A stretch of DNA of 55,101 nucleotides from Ardenticatena sp. (GTDB taxonomy: Bacteria; Chloroflexota; Anaerolineae; Ardenticatenales; Ardenticatenaceae), in assembly GCA_015487975.1 (NCBI GenBank), contig WFOS01000072.1, positions 1 to 55,101 of the forward strand, read 5' to 3'. This document shows positions 9,430-17,873 of this stretch, one piece after another. Within the stretch, counting starts at the first letter, position 1; each line of letters opens with the position of its first letter. The notes under the pieces were generated by a model that ran no database searches, was not told where the DNA came from, and saw nothing but the letters and a program-made list of their open reading frames with translations. The translations under genes and the position numbers were made by a program.

Positions 9430-9460
9430 AAAGCCGCCCACATTCTCGTGGGCGGCTTTT
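9430..9460. terminator. Intrinsic terminator between convergent genes
   Basis: A 12-bp perfect stem (9430-9441 with 9448-9459) with a 6-nt loop is flanked by A residues on the left and T residues on the right. It lies between two convergent genes and probably works for both. Confidence 0.85.
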
Positions 9461-9481
9461 GATTGCGTGTTTGGGGGTGAT

Positions 9482-10048
9482 CTAAAATGCTCCAATGTGT
9501 TCGTATTCGCGTTGTCGTCGCCAGCGTATCAGCCAGATGAGTGTGATCCCCATCCAGAAGGCGATCAGCAGTGGTGCAAAAATTGCCAACAAAACGAGGA
9601 CGAATGCCACGACATCTTCCAATAGACTGACCAGTGGATTCGCACATCCGCCGCTCACTGCGGTGACGACTGGGCGAACGCTGCTCTTGGCAGCATGAAC
9701 AGAACCGGCAGCCAGCACCCCCAACACAAGCGCCAGACGTGTGTCCATCTCGGCAGCGCCGTTTGTCGCTGCAAACAGCATCGCTCCCGCCGATGGGCGC
9801 ACGATGGTGTTGACGAGATCGTTGAGCGAATCAAGAAAGGCGATTTTGTCTGCTCCCATTTCGATGACGAGTAAGATGCCCAAGGTCAGCAAAACCGCCG
9901 GATGTTCGAGAAGTGTGTATGGTTCGCGCAGTTCGACCAGTGACGTGTAGCGTGCTATCAACCCCGTCAGCAGCAGAGGAATGTACGCATTTAGACCAGC
10001 AGCAGACGAGATCCCAAACCCAGTGAGCAAAGCCTGTGCGAAATCCAC
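9482..10048 (-). CDS. DUF4126 family membrane protein
   Basis: This 188-residue integral membrane protein has about five hydrophobic helices. The opening (ALLTGFGISSAAGLNAYIPL), the MGADKIAFLDSLNDLVNTIV segment and the C-terminal NPLVSLLEDVVAF segment are characteristic of the DUF4126 family. The start is GTG, supported by GGGAGG six bases upstream. Function is unknown. It is the last gene before the terminator shared with the SdrD-repeat gene and is transcribed away from the DUF4013-type gene's terminator hairpin. Confidence 0.85.
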   Translation of the reverse strand: MDFAQALLTGFGISSAAGLNAYIPLLLTGLIARYTSLVELREPYTLLEHPAVLLTLGILLVIEMGADKIAFLDSLNDLVNTIVRPSAGAMLFAATNGAAEMDTRLALVLGVLAAGSVHAAKSSVRPVVTAVSGGCANPLVSLLEDVVAFVLVLLAIFAPLLIAFWMGITLIWLIRWRRQREYEHIGAF

Positions 10049-10081
10049 GCCATCCTCCCATCACAGCGAGCACACAAGGAA

Positions 10082-10113
10082 CAAACGGAGCGGCATGCAC
10101 GCCACTCCGTTTG
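10082..10113 (-). terminator. Hairpin, probable terminator of the DUF4013-like gene
   Basis: Stem 10082-10094 pairs with 10101-10113 with one C-A mismatch and a 6-nt loop. Read on the minus strand it lies just after the stop at 10130 and is followed by TTTGTTCC, a weak T tract. Confidence 0.6.
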
Positions 10114-10129
10114 CTGCATGACGAATTCT

Positions 10130-10819
10130 TTACATATCGTTCATTGCCAGCGGCGTATCGGGTGCTGAGGGCGCAATCAAGCGGGCATATTGGCCGAGCA
10201 GGTGTGCCGATACAAGAAGCGCCCAGAAAGATGTAAACGGCAGCAAAATGCCAAGGGCAATAGCGCCCACAAGAGAAGCCACAATATTCACACCAATACT
10301 TGCAATGACGATGAACAGGTATTGCCCCATGTTGGCGGAGATGATGCGCCAGATGCGTCCAAACTCGAACATACTGCTGAATGTGCCGGCTTCGGCAAAA
10401 CGCACCATCACCGCGGGGAACCAGAACCCAAGTGCCAGCCCATACATAGCCATCAAGAAGAACATACACAACAGGAAGAACCCCACGGCGTCAGAGCCGC
10501 CATTGTCGCTGGTAGCAAGAACAAGTAGGAAGAAGCAACAGACGAAGAACACGATTGGAAGTGTATAAACGAAGCCCCCAATTGCCAGAACCAATCCACG
10601 CATGAACAGCCCGCCAAAATCGTCCCATTCAGGTAACGGCTTCTCTACATCGTTTTTTACATTTTTCAACGTATCGAGCATGTAGCCGTACACGAGTGGG
10701 AAGGGAATGATCAGCATACTTGCGAGAAAGTTCACGACGCCACCGATAAGGATCTTGACAATCCACGACTCATCATCGAAGACAAAGCGCAACGACTGTT
10801 CGATATCGACGCGGTTCAT
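10130..10819 (-). CDS. DUF4013-like polytopic membrane protein
   Basis: This 229-residue protein begins MNRVDIEQSLRFVFDDESWI, matching DUF4013 proteins, in which a short amphipathic N-terminus (DDEDWIKKILIGG-like) precedes five to six membrane helices. The ATG is preceded by AGGAGGTTTGCC. In-frame starts further upstream add a hydrophilic segment rich in Cys and Asn with no family resemblance, so they are rejected. The inner-membrane function is unknown. It stands alone between a terminator hairpin and a long intergenic region. Confidence 0.8.
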   Translation of the reverse strand: MNRVDIEQSLRFVFDDESWIVKILIGGVVNFLASMLIIPFPLVYGYMLDTLKNVKNDVEKPLPEWDDFGGLFMRGLVLAIGGFVYTLPIVFFVCCFFLLVLATSDNGGSDAVGFFLLCMFFLMAMYGLALGFWFPAVMVRFAEAGTFSSMFEFGRIWRIISANMGQYLFIVIASIGVNIVASLVGAIALGILLPFTSFWALLVSAHLLGQYARLIAPSAPDTPLAMNDM

Positions 10820-11164
10820 GGCAAACCTCCTATGTTCGTCAATTCGATTGGAGACAATGGGCACGTGTGTCTTTACGGCAAAGATGTATGGTTGGTTGTT
10901 GGATTGCCAAGTTGGACATTGGGGCACGTTGACGTATCTAGTGTATGATATCTTGAAGTCTCTGGCAATTGCCCAAATCTGGTGATTCCCCAGATCGCTG
11001 CAAACAAGCGAAAACGTGGCACAAGCCACACAGGACGCGCTGAGAGCATGTTGGCGTTCATTCACCCGTCTGTTTCCAGACCGACGGCGTCAGCGTAGCG
11101 AACGTACTGGTGGTGGCGATCGACCCGGTACCGTTCGAAAAGCCCTCTGCACGGCGAGTGGAAG
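10820..11164. other. Non-coding stretch upstream of the DUF4013-like gene
   Basis: No convincing gene is seen. On the minus strand several TTG-rich -35-like boxes (for example near 10900-10915) could drive the DUF4013-like gene, but none pairs with a good -10. From about 11090 the base composition becomes like the repeat that follows, so the repeat may begin earlier than its first recognisable match. Confidence 0.4.
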
Positions 11165-11444
11165 GGGTGCGCAAGGGATACAAACGCACCCCGCCTAACC
11201 TCGAGAGGTACGCATGCCTGATGGTACTTCGAGGAGCGACGCACCTGCCAGGTGCGTCGCTCCTCCTAGGAAGGCGGCGTTCCAGAGGAACTGGCTGGAA
11301 GCGGTGATGGCCCCACCAGGCTCAGGCTGCCCGGTAGGTGTGCCACAATACACCCTCTTCGGGACCTGGGGCGCCTCTGGCTTGCCTTTTCCACGCTCCG
11401 TCTCGTCTCTTCCCACCTCCCACCACGTTTTGGGTCATCACCAG
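11165..11444 (+). repeat. Dispersed repeat, copy B, with internal palindrome
   Basis: Two outer modules match the right-edge copy. 11169-11220 (CAAGGGATACAAACGCACC and following) corresponds to 55032-55089 on the other strand, and 11347-11444 corresponds to 54829-54926. The middle ~125 bases are unrelated between copies. The 3' module also matches the left-edge copy. The variable centre with conserved ends suggests a composite or non-autonomous mobile element, but no terminal inverted repeats or transposase were found. Confidence 0.8.
11231..11265. repeat. 35-nt near-perfect palindrome inside repeat copy B
   Basis: 17 bases (11231-11247) are exactly reverse-complementary to 11249-11265 with a single central base. 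Core sequence is GAGCGACGCACCTG and its complement. There is no T tract, so it is not a standard terminator. It could be a cruciform or REP-like unit. Confidence 0.85.
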
Positions 11445-11511
11445 CCCAAATCAGCCTGCGGTGCGACGGTGAACAGTGCGACGCATGTGTGATGTGCGTC
11501 GCGCCGTTTCG

Positions 11512-12582
11512 TTACGACCAGATTCCGGGAATCTGCCGCCCACAATCAGGGCATTTGCCCTCGGGGGTAAGACGATTTTCAAGCACCAGAAACCCATAGC
11601 GACGAATGAGCATGGCGTTGCAGTCGGGGCATTTAGTGTGCTCCCAATCACCCACCATGCCAGGCAGGTTGCCAGCGTACACAAAGTGTAGGCCTTCTTC
11701 GCGTCCAATCTCTGCCGCGCGAATGAGGTCGCGCACGGTGGTGTTGCGCTTGTCGGTCATCTTGTAATCCTGATGGAACGCGGTGACGTGCCAGGGAATG
11801 TCCGGCGAGACGGACGCAATGTACCGTGCTGCCTCGCGTAGTTCTTCTTCGCTATCGTTGAACCCTGGCACCACGAGTGTGACGACCTCGATCCAGAAGC
11901 CCATCTCGTACACCATCTTGATGGTATCGAGTACATGCTGCAACTTACCGCCCAAAATGCGGTAGTTGCGGTCGTTCATGCTCTTCAAATCGACTTTGTA
12001 AGCGTCTGTCCACGGGTGAATGTATTCCAAGGCTTCGCGCGTGGCATTGCCATTGGAAATGAACGCCGTGCGCAAACCATCCGCCTTGGCGAGTTTGAAG
12101 TTGGCCACGGCCCATTCGGCCGTGATGAGCGGTTCGTTGTAGCTCGATGCCATCACCCGCGCCCCACACTCATGCGCCAGGCGTTGCATCTGTTCGGGTG
12201 TAATCGGTTGCGGCAATACCCCAGCCGCTTCATCGCGCAAGGTTTGGCTCGTGAGCCAATTTTGGCAGTAAGGGCATTTGTAGTCACACCCTAACATGCC
12301 AAACGTCAGGGCTTTGCTGCCAGGGAGCATGTGGAAGAAGGGCTTTTTCTCCGTCGGGTCGCATTGCAACGCCGCAACATACCCCCATGGGACATAGAGT
12401 TGCCCATCTTTGTTGAAACGCACTTTGCAGACACCACGCAAGCCTTCACCAATCAGGCAGCGATGTCCACACGCCACGCAGCGGATGCGCTTGCCCTCGG
12501 GATGCCACAGGTCCCCAACGCGCGTCATCCGATCGAGATATACCGCCAGTGTCTCATTCGCGACTTTCGTTTTTCGTGCCAT
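11512..12582 (-). CDS. AmrS-type radical SAM protein (AmmeMemoRadiSam family)
   Basis: This 356-residue radical SAM enzyme carries the cluster-binding motif CDYKCPYC (CX3CX2C) after a family-typical N-terminus with Cys pairs (CVACGHRC, RGVCKVRFN). It continues with the SSYNEPLIT and NGNATREAL segments and ends in a CPDC...CPDC zinc-ribbon-like tail. It belongs to the group called AmrS, related to pyruvate formate-lyase activating enzymes. Its usual partners, AMMECR1 and Memo proteins, are not in this window. The biochemical substrate is unsettled. The start was set at the ATG preceded by GGAGGGA; the longer reading frame runs into the T-box region. It is divergent from pheS. Confidence 0.88.
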   Translation of the reverse strand: MARKTKVANETLAVYLDRMTRVGDLWHPEGKRIRCVACGHRCLIGEGLRGVCKVRFNKDGQLYVPWGYVAALQCDPTEKKPFFHMLPGSKALTFGMLGCDYKCPYCQNWLTSQTLRDEAAGVLPQPITPEQMQRLAHECGARVMASSYNEPLITAEWAVANFKLAKADGLRTAFISNGNATREALEYIHPWTDAYKVDLKSMNDRNYRILGGKLQHVLDTIKMVYEMGFWIEVVTLVVPGFNDSEEELREAARYIASVSPDIPWHVTAFHQDYKMTDKRNTTVRDLIRAAEIGREEGLHFVYAGNLPGMVGDWEHTKCPDCNAMLIRRYGFLVLENRLTPEGKCPDCGRQIPGIWS

Positions 12583-12699
12583 CGCACTCCCTCCACAGGT
12601 TCGCACACCACTTTGGCACTTTACTTTATTGTAGCACACCCACCAACTCCATTCCCAAATCCCCAATCTCCATTCCCCATTCCCCATTCTCCTCTCACA

Positions 12700-12727
12700 T
12701 TGACACCCCCTCCGCTTCCCGTATACT
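12700..12727 (+). promoter_or_regulatory. Promoter of the pheST T-box operon
   Basis: TTGACA at 12700-12705 and TATACT at 12722-12727 are separated by 16 bases, directly upstream of the T-box leader. The stretch 12630-12690 before it consists of short CATTCCCC-like repeats. Confidence 0.8.
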
Positions 12728-12734
12728 TCATCAC

Positions 12735-13022
12735 ACAAGCGAGCACTCTCAAAGGCAATGACGGAGACGAGTTGCGCCATCAGCGCACGTCCCAGGGAGC
12801 GAAGGTCGTGACTGGAAGCCTTCGTGTCGTGCCGGTGCAACGTTCCCTCCCGAGCCGACCTGTGAACGGCAGCAGCTGCCCAGTAGCAGGCTCCGGTGGC
12901 TCCCCGTTATCGGAGCACCCAATCGCGCGGCTGGCGCTGTTGGGGGTGAGTGGCCTGTTTCGACAGGCAAGAAGGGTGGTACCGCGAGCAGACGCTCGTC
13001 CCTTCACGGGGCGAGCGTTTTT
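12735..13022 (+). promoter_or_regulatory. T-box riboswitch controlling pheST
   Basis: The leader contains the T-box core AGGGTGGTACCGCG at 12973-12986. A terminator follows: stem CGCTCG... with ...CGAGCG, about 12992-13017, then TTTTT at 13018-13022. The upstream ~230 nt are hairpin-rich, as expected for Stem I to III. A TTC triplet at 12821-12823, followed by G, is a candidate phenylalanine specifier, but the specifier loop was not folded. Uncharged tRNA-Phe is expected to stabilise the antiterminator and switch on pheST. T-box regulation of aminoacyl-tRNA synthetase genes is established knowledge. Confidence 0.93.
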
Positions 13023-13072
13023 GTATGCGCCTTCATGGAGGATGGATGGTCGATGAACCAAAGGAGGAAAGC

Positions 13073-14128
13073 ATGCAGCAAGAATTGCAGGCATTGCGCG
13101 AAGAGGCATTGCAGGCGTTGACAGATGCGCAGTCATCCGAGGCTTTAGCGGCATGGCGGAGCACCTACCTTGGGAAAAAAGGCAAACTTTCTCACGTGCT
13201 GCGCGGCATGGGCAAACTCTCGCCCGAAGAGCGCCCCATTGTGGGACGCTTGGCCAACGAAATCAAAACGATGCTCGAGAAAGCCTATGCCGAGCGTGCC
13301 GAAACCGTGCGCCAGGCAGAACTGGCCGCACACTTGGCCGCCGATGCCGTGGATATCACCCTGCCGGGGCGTCGCCCACCTTTGGGGCGTTTGCACCCCA
13401 GCACGCAAGTCATGCGTGAGATCGAGCGCATCTTCGCCGACCTCGGTTTCCAGGTCTACGCTTCGCGCGAAGTGGAACTCGACGAATACAACTTCCAGCT
13501 GCTCAACATCCCCCCCCACCATCCGGCGCGTGAAATGCAGGATACCTTCTACATCGAACGCAGCGCAGACGAAAACGACGTGCTGTTGCGTACCCATACG
13601 TCGCCGGGGCAAATCCATGCCATGCGTGAATTTGCTGCCATGAACCCCGACACCCCACCACCCGTTCGTATCATGCTGCCGGGGATGGTCTATCGCCACG
13701 AACAAATCACCCCGCGCTCGGATATTCAATTCCAGCAGGTGGAAGGACTGGCGATTGGGCATCATATCACCATGGCCGACCTCAAAGGCACGATCGAATA
13801 CTTCGTGCGGCGGCTTTTCGGCCCCGAACGACGCCTGCGCTTCCGTGCGAGCTACTTCCCCTTCACCGAACCGAGCGCCGAAGTGGACATGGATTGCCTG
13901 CTCTGTGGTGGCGAAGGCTGCCGCCTTTGCAAAGGCACCGGCTGGCTCGAAATCATGGGGTGCGGCATGGTGCATCCCACCGTGTTGCGCAATGGCGGCT
14001 ACGACCCCGAACGCTACACCGGCTATGCGTTCGGTATGGGCCCGGCACGTATCACCATGTTGAAATACGGCATCGAGGATATTCGTTACTTCTGGCAGAA
14101 CGATTTGCGTTTCCTGGAACAATTCTAA
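13073..14128 (+). CDS. pheS: Phenylalanine--tRNA ligase alpha subunit
   Basis: The catalytic subunit of the (alpha-beta)2 enzyme charges tRNA-Phe in the cytoplasm. The 351 residues have an N-terminal coiled-coil tRNA-binding arm (to about residue 85) followed by the class II core. Motif 2 appears around VYRHEQITPRSDIQFQQVEG and motif 3 near GFAMGPARITMLKYG (here AFGMGPARITMLKYG). The Cys-rich insert CLLCGGEGCRLCKGTG is a common variant in this family. ATG 13073 is chosen because AAAGGAGG lies nine bases ahead. pheT follows after 24 bases, so both are under the T-box. Confidence 0.97.
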   Translation: MQQELQALREEALQALTDAQSSEALAAWRSTYLGKKGKLSHVLRGMGKLSPEERPIVGRLANEIKTMLEKAYAERAETVRQAELAAHLAADAVDITLPGRRPPLGRLHPSTQVMREIERIFADLGFQVYASREVELDEYNFQLLNIPPHHPAREMQDTFYIERSADENDVLLRTHTSPGQIHAMREFAAMNPDTPPPVRIMLPGMVYRHEQITPRSDIQFQQVEGLAIGHHITMADLKGTIEYFVRRLFGPERRLRFRASYFPFTEPSAEVDMDCLLCGGEGCRLCKGTGWLEIMGCGMVHPTVLRNGGYDPERYTGYAFGMGPARITMLKYGIEDIRYFWQNDLRFLEQF

Positions 14129-14152
14129 AACGGCAGGAAAAAGGAGCGTCCT

Positions 14153-16627
14153 ATGCGCGTACCACTTTCGTGGCTCAATGAATTCGTACAAGTGGACGAT
14201 ATTCCTGTGGAAGAACTGGCCGAACGCCTCACGTTGGCGGGGCTTGAAGTCGAAGAGATCGAGCACATTGGCGACTGGTGGGACCCCGAACGCATCCGCG
14301 TCGGTGAAGTGTTGCACGTCGAAAAGCACCCCAATGCCGACCGACTGGTGCTTGCCACCGTCGAATATGGCACGGGTGAACCACTGACTGTCGTGACAGG
14401 AGCGCCGAATGTGCGCCCAGGGATGAAAGTGGCGTTCGCAACCGTTGGGGCCATCGTCATCAATGGATACAGCGAAGCGCGTGAAAAAATCAAACTCAAA
14501 CGCGCCAAGCTGCGTGGTATTCGTTCTGAGGGGATGGTACTCAGCGAACGCGAATTGGGGCTGAGTGATGAACACGAAGGCATTCTGGAATTGCCCGATG
14601 ACGCCCCAGTGGGGATGCCGCTACGCGACTATTTGGGCGATACCGTACTCGAAATTGCCATTTTGCCCAATATCGCTCGCTGCATGAGCATCTGGGGGGT
14701 TGCTCGTGAAGTGTCTGCGCTTTACAAACGCCCATTGCGTTCCCCCACGACTGACTGGCCGCGCGAAGCCCTTGGTGACCCCATCGAGGGCAAAGTCGAA
14801 ATCGTCATCGAAGACCCCGACAAGTGCCCGCGCTTCACGGCGTCGCTCATTACCAACGTCGAAGTCAAGCCATCGCCCTTCTGGATGCAGCGCCGCCTCA
14901 TCCTTTGTGGCATGCGCCCCATCAACAACATCGTGGACATCACCAACTACGTCATGCTTGAAACGGGCGAACCCTTGCACGCCTTCGACTACGACAAACT
15001 TGTCGAACGGGCTCGCCGCACCGGGCGCGAAACACCGCGCATCATCATGCGCCAGGCGCGCGAAGGCGAAACATTGGTGACCCTCGACGATGTAGAGCGC
15101 CGCTTGACGCCCAACGATATTCTCGTCACCGATACGGCTGGCATCCTCAGCATCGCAGGGATTATGGGGGGCGCCGAAACCGAAGTCAGCGCGGAAACGC
15201 GCAACGTGCTGCTGGAAGCCGCCTCGTGGAACTTCCTCAGCATTCGGCGCTCGATGGTCTCCCACAACATCTTCTCCGAAGCTGCCAAGCGGTTCAGTCG
15301 TGGGGTGCACCCATCGCTGGCGGAAATTGGTAACCGCCGCGCTGCCCTGCTCATGCATCAGCTCGCCGGCGGAACCATCGCCGAGGGGATGGTGGACAAC
15401 TATCCTGCACCGCCCCCCACTGTCGTGATCGAGATGGATCTGGACTTCATCGCTCGTTTATTGGGCATCGAATTCAGCGCCGAAGAGGCACGCGACATTT
15501 TGCAGCGGCTCGAATTCACCGTCGAACCACTCGATGAGCGACGTTTGCGTGTGACGGTGCCCGATCACCGCATGGACATCGAAGGGCAGGCCGACCTGGC
15601 CGAAGAGCTGGTGCGTATCTACGGACTCGACCGCCTGCCCAGCACGCTGCTCGCTGATGAGTTACCCCCACTGCGCCCCTATCGCGAGCATCTGCTCACC
15701 GAGCGCACGCGCGATCTGCTGGTTGGGGCAGGCTTGCAGGAAATCATCAGCTATGCTCTCACGACGCCCGAAGCCGAGGGACGCTTGCGGCTGGATGGAG
15801 AAGTACTGCCGGATGAGGCGTATGTGGCGTTGCTCAACCCTTCATCGCGTGAACGACGTGTCATGCGCCGCACGTTGTTGGTGAGCCTTGTGGAAGCCTT
15901 GCAACGCAACATCCATCACCATGACCGTGTTGCGCTTTTCGAGGTGGGGTTTGTCTACCATCGCCGCGATGGGGAACGCCTACCTGATGAAGTGCTGCGC
16001 GTGGGGATTGCCATGACGGGGCCAGTCGAACCGCCAACCTGGCTGAATCCCACACCCGCGTTGGCTGATTACTTCGCGATCAAAGGCGTCCTCGACGAAC
16101 TCTTTACGCACCTGCACATTGCCGATCGCATTGCGTTCGAGCCAGCCGAGCACTCCACCTTGCAGCCCGGGCGCACCGCCGCCATCCTGCTCGATGGTGA
16201 ACGCATTGGCTACGTTGGCGAAATGCACCCGTTGGTACGCGAGGCCAACGATTTGCCTGCTCAGCGTGTCGCGCTGGCGGAATTCGACCTGCATCCTGTG
16301 CTGGCTGCTGTGCCCGACAGCTACCGTATTCGCGCGGTGCCGCGTGTGCCCGCCGTCATCGAAGATATTGCCGTCATTGTGGATGAAACCACGCCCGCCG
16401 CTGAGGTCGAGCGGGTGATTCGTGCGGCTGGGGGAGACGTATTGGCGAACGTGTATCTCTTCGATGTCTATCAGGGCGCGCCCTTGCCCGAAGGCAAGAA
16501 GAGCCTGGCGTATCGCCTGACCTACCAGGCGGACGAAACCTTGACCGACGAAGCCGCCGCCGCCATTCGCCAACGCATCGTGCATGCCCTGGCTGACGAG
16601 ATTGGCGCGACCTTGCGTAGCGCCTGA
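14153..16627 (+). CDS. pheT: Phenylalanine--tRNA ligase beta subunit
   Basis: This 824-residue beta subunit is of normal bacterial length. It has the N-terminal MRVPLSWLNEFV opening, an EMAP-like tRNA-binding OB domain (about 40-150), B3/B4 editing domain (MRPINNIVDITNYVMLETGE), B5 domain, catalytic-like core and a C-terminal FDX-ACB anticodon-binding domain (VPRVPAVIEDIAVIVDE). It forms the heterotetramer with PheS and hydrolyses mischarged Tyr-tRNA. The ribosome-binding site AAAAAGGAG is clear. A terminator follows its stop. Confidence 0.97.
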   Translation: MRVPLSWLNEFVQVDDIPVEELAERLTLAGLEVEEIEHIGDWWDPERIRVGEVLHVEKHPNADRLVLATVEYGTGEPLTVVTGAPNVRPGMKVAFATVGAIVINGYSEAREKIKLKRAKLRGIRSEGMVLSERELGLSDEHEGILELPDDAPVGMPLRDYLGDTVLEIAILPNIARCMSIWGVAREVSALYKRPLRSPTTDWPREALGDPIEGKVEIVIEDPDKCPRFTASLITNVEVKPSPFWMQRRLILCGMRPINNIVDITNYVMLETGEPLHAFDYDKLVERARRTGRETPRIIMRQAREGETLVTLDDVERRLTPNDILVTDTAGILSIAGIMGGAETEVSAETRNVLLEAASWNFLSIRRSMVSHNIFSEAAKRFSRGVHPSLAEIGNRRAALLMHQLAGGTIAEGMVDNYPAPPPTVVIEMDLDFIARLLGIEFSAEEARDILQRLEFTVEPLDERRLRVTVPDHRMDIEGQADLAEELVRIYGLDRLPSTLLADELPPLRPYREHLLTERTRDLLVGAGLQEIISYALTTPEAEGRLRLDGEVLPDEAYVALLNPSSRERRVMRRTLLVSLVEALQRNIHHHDRVALFEVGFVYHRRDGERLPDEVLRVGIAMTGPVEPPTWLNPTPALADYFAIKGVLDELFTHLHIADRIAFEPAEHSTLQPGRTAAILLDGERIGYVGEMHPLVREANDLPAQRVALAEFDLHPVLAAVPDSYRIRAVPRVPAVIEDIAVIVDETTPAAEVERVIRAAGGDVLANVYLFDVYQGAPLPEGKKSLAYRLTYQADETLTDEAAAAIRQRIVHALADEIGATLRSA

Positions 16628-16637
16628 GGCTGTCTCT

Positions 16638-16676
16638 GCCCTGGCAGGCGTCTCTGCCTGTCAGGGCTTTTTTTCT
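16638..16676 (+). terminator. Intrinsic terminator of pheST, overlapping the recO stop
   Basis: A 12-bp GC-rich stem (16638-16649 with 16656-16667) with one G-T wobble is followed by eight T residues. The right arm overlaps the recO stop codon, so the convergent genes share a compact end. Confidence 0.9.
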
Positions 16677-17473
16677 TTCTTGTATGATGCTTCGATTTCC
16701 CGCAAAAAACGCCCCGACCGCAACCCACGTTCCAAGTGGTGTGTCGCCCAAAGGTCGAGCAGCGTGCGGACTTCTTCCCGTACTTCGGCAGGCAAGCGCA
16801 AGCGGCGTATGCGTGGCCAAGGCGCGGTTTGCAAAAAGCGCAACACTTTGAGAGCATTCAGCGAGAGGGTGCGCACGATCTGTTTGGCAAGGGGACCTTC
16901 GTCGGCATGCAATCGCTGGTAGCAGGTGGGGCAGACGACGCCTCCGAGTGCCACGCTGATGAATTGCGCTACCGGCTCCAATGGGTCTTCGCACACCACG
17001 CACTGGTGCAACACCGGGCGATACCCCACCAGGTCGAACAACTGCATCTGAAAATGAAAGAGCACCACATCGCCATTGTCGCCGCTGTCCAGGGCGAGCA
17101 AGGCGTTGTGCAGTAAATCGTACACCGCGGGCGCCGCGTCGGCCTCTTCCAGAAAGCGATCGACAAGTTCGCAAAGCACGCCCGCTTGCCCGATGCGCGT
17201 CAGGTCATGCCGAATATTCGTGAAATAGTCGAGTGTTTGTGCTTGGGTGAGTTTGTCGAAGGTGCGGCCACGTGCCAGCACGAACAGACCGCGCGTAAAA
17301 AGTTCCAGGTGGCCGCTTTTGCGGGTGGTGGGCTTGCGTGCCCCGATTGCGACCACGCGCAGTTTGCCATGTTCGGGGGTCAAAAGGGTGATGAGGCGGT
17401 CGGCTTCGCCCCAATCACGCCGATTGAGGATGATGCCTTCCGTTCGGTATGTGCGTGCACGTTCTGGTCGCAT
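16661..17473 (-). CDS. recO: DNA repair protein RecO
   Basis: RecO loads RecA onto SSB-coated gaps in the RecFOR pathway. The 270 residues show the N-terminal OB fold (YRTEGIILNRRDWGEADRLI), the helical middle and a zinc finger (CVVC ... CPTC, about residues 150-180). The C-terminus is basic. The ATG is preceded by GAGGA. Six bases separate it from the stop of the small membrane gene upstream, indicating an operon. Confidence 0.95.
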   Translation of the reverse strand: MRPERARTYRTEGIILNRRDWGEADRLITLLTPEHGKLRVVAIGARKPTTRKSGHLELFTRGLFVLARGRTFDKLTQAQTLDYFTNIRHDLTRIGQAGVLCELVDRFLEEADAAPAVYDLLHNALLALDSGDNGDVVLFHFQMQLFDLVGYRPVLHQCVVCEDPLEPVAQFISVALGGVVCPTCYQRLHADEGPLAKQIVRTLSLNALKVLRFLQTAPWPRIRRLRLPAEVREEVRTLLDLWATHHLERGLRSGRFLREIEASYKKEKKP

Positions 17474-17479
17474 GCTTCC

Positions 17480-17710
17480 TCACGACTTCTGACGGTGTTG
17501 TTCCAGCCATGCCGAGATCGTGCGAACGAAAAATCGATACAGGTACCATGCCACTGTTGCACCGAGTGGGATGGTAACGAGGATCTCGTTCCAGGTACTT
17601 CCATCCCAAAATGGCGTGAGGACCTTGACAGCCACGGCCAGCAATGTCATCCAGACGTACACAAATAGCACACGGGCTACAATGGTCATACTCCGCTGGA
17701 AAGATTCCAT
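17480..17710 (-). CDS. Small membrane protein of unknown function
   Basis: This 76-residue protein starts at MESFQRSMTIVARVLFVYVW and contains two predicted membrane segments, about residues 9-28 and 37-57, with a basic C-terminus. AAGGAG lies 12 bases before the ATG. I do not recognise a family. It directly precedes recO with a 6-base gap, so it is probably cotranscribed. An upstream in-frame start would add 25 residues without a ribosome-binding site. Confidence 0.6.
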   Translation of the reverse strand: MESFQRSMTIVARVLFVYVWMTLLAVAVKVLTPFWDGSTWNEILVTIPLGATVAWYLYRFFVRTISAWLEQHRQKS

Positions 17711-17808
17711 CTGCGCCCCCCACTCCTTGCAAGTTTCTGTTTTGGCGTGTCGGGGGCTGGTCAATGCATACCGCCAAATGGTCAAAAGACTTCTCTCATA
17801 GATATGCC

Positions 17809-17836
17809 TTGCCCCGCCCTTGCCTCACAGTATAAT
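17809..17836 (+). promoter_or_regulatory. Probable promoter of the cinA-type gene cluster
   Basis: TTGCCC at 17809-17814 and a perfect TATAAT at 17831-17836 are separated by 16 bases, about 38 bases before the cinA-type start. Confidence 0.65.
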
Positions 17837-17873
17837 CGAGCCGACGACAAACCCGCAATGAGAGGAGCCTGCC

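Noticed and set aside
11478-11502. Hairpin after the amrS stop as a terminator
   Set aside because: Eight-bp stem with a 9-nt loop but no T tract on the minus strand; not strong enough to call.
12331-13056. Plus-strand frame running over the amrS start and the pheST T-box
   Set aside because: It spans a promoter, a T-box and a terminator and overlaps the supported amrS coding region.
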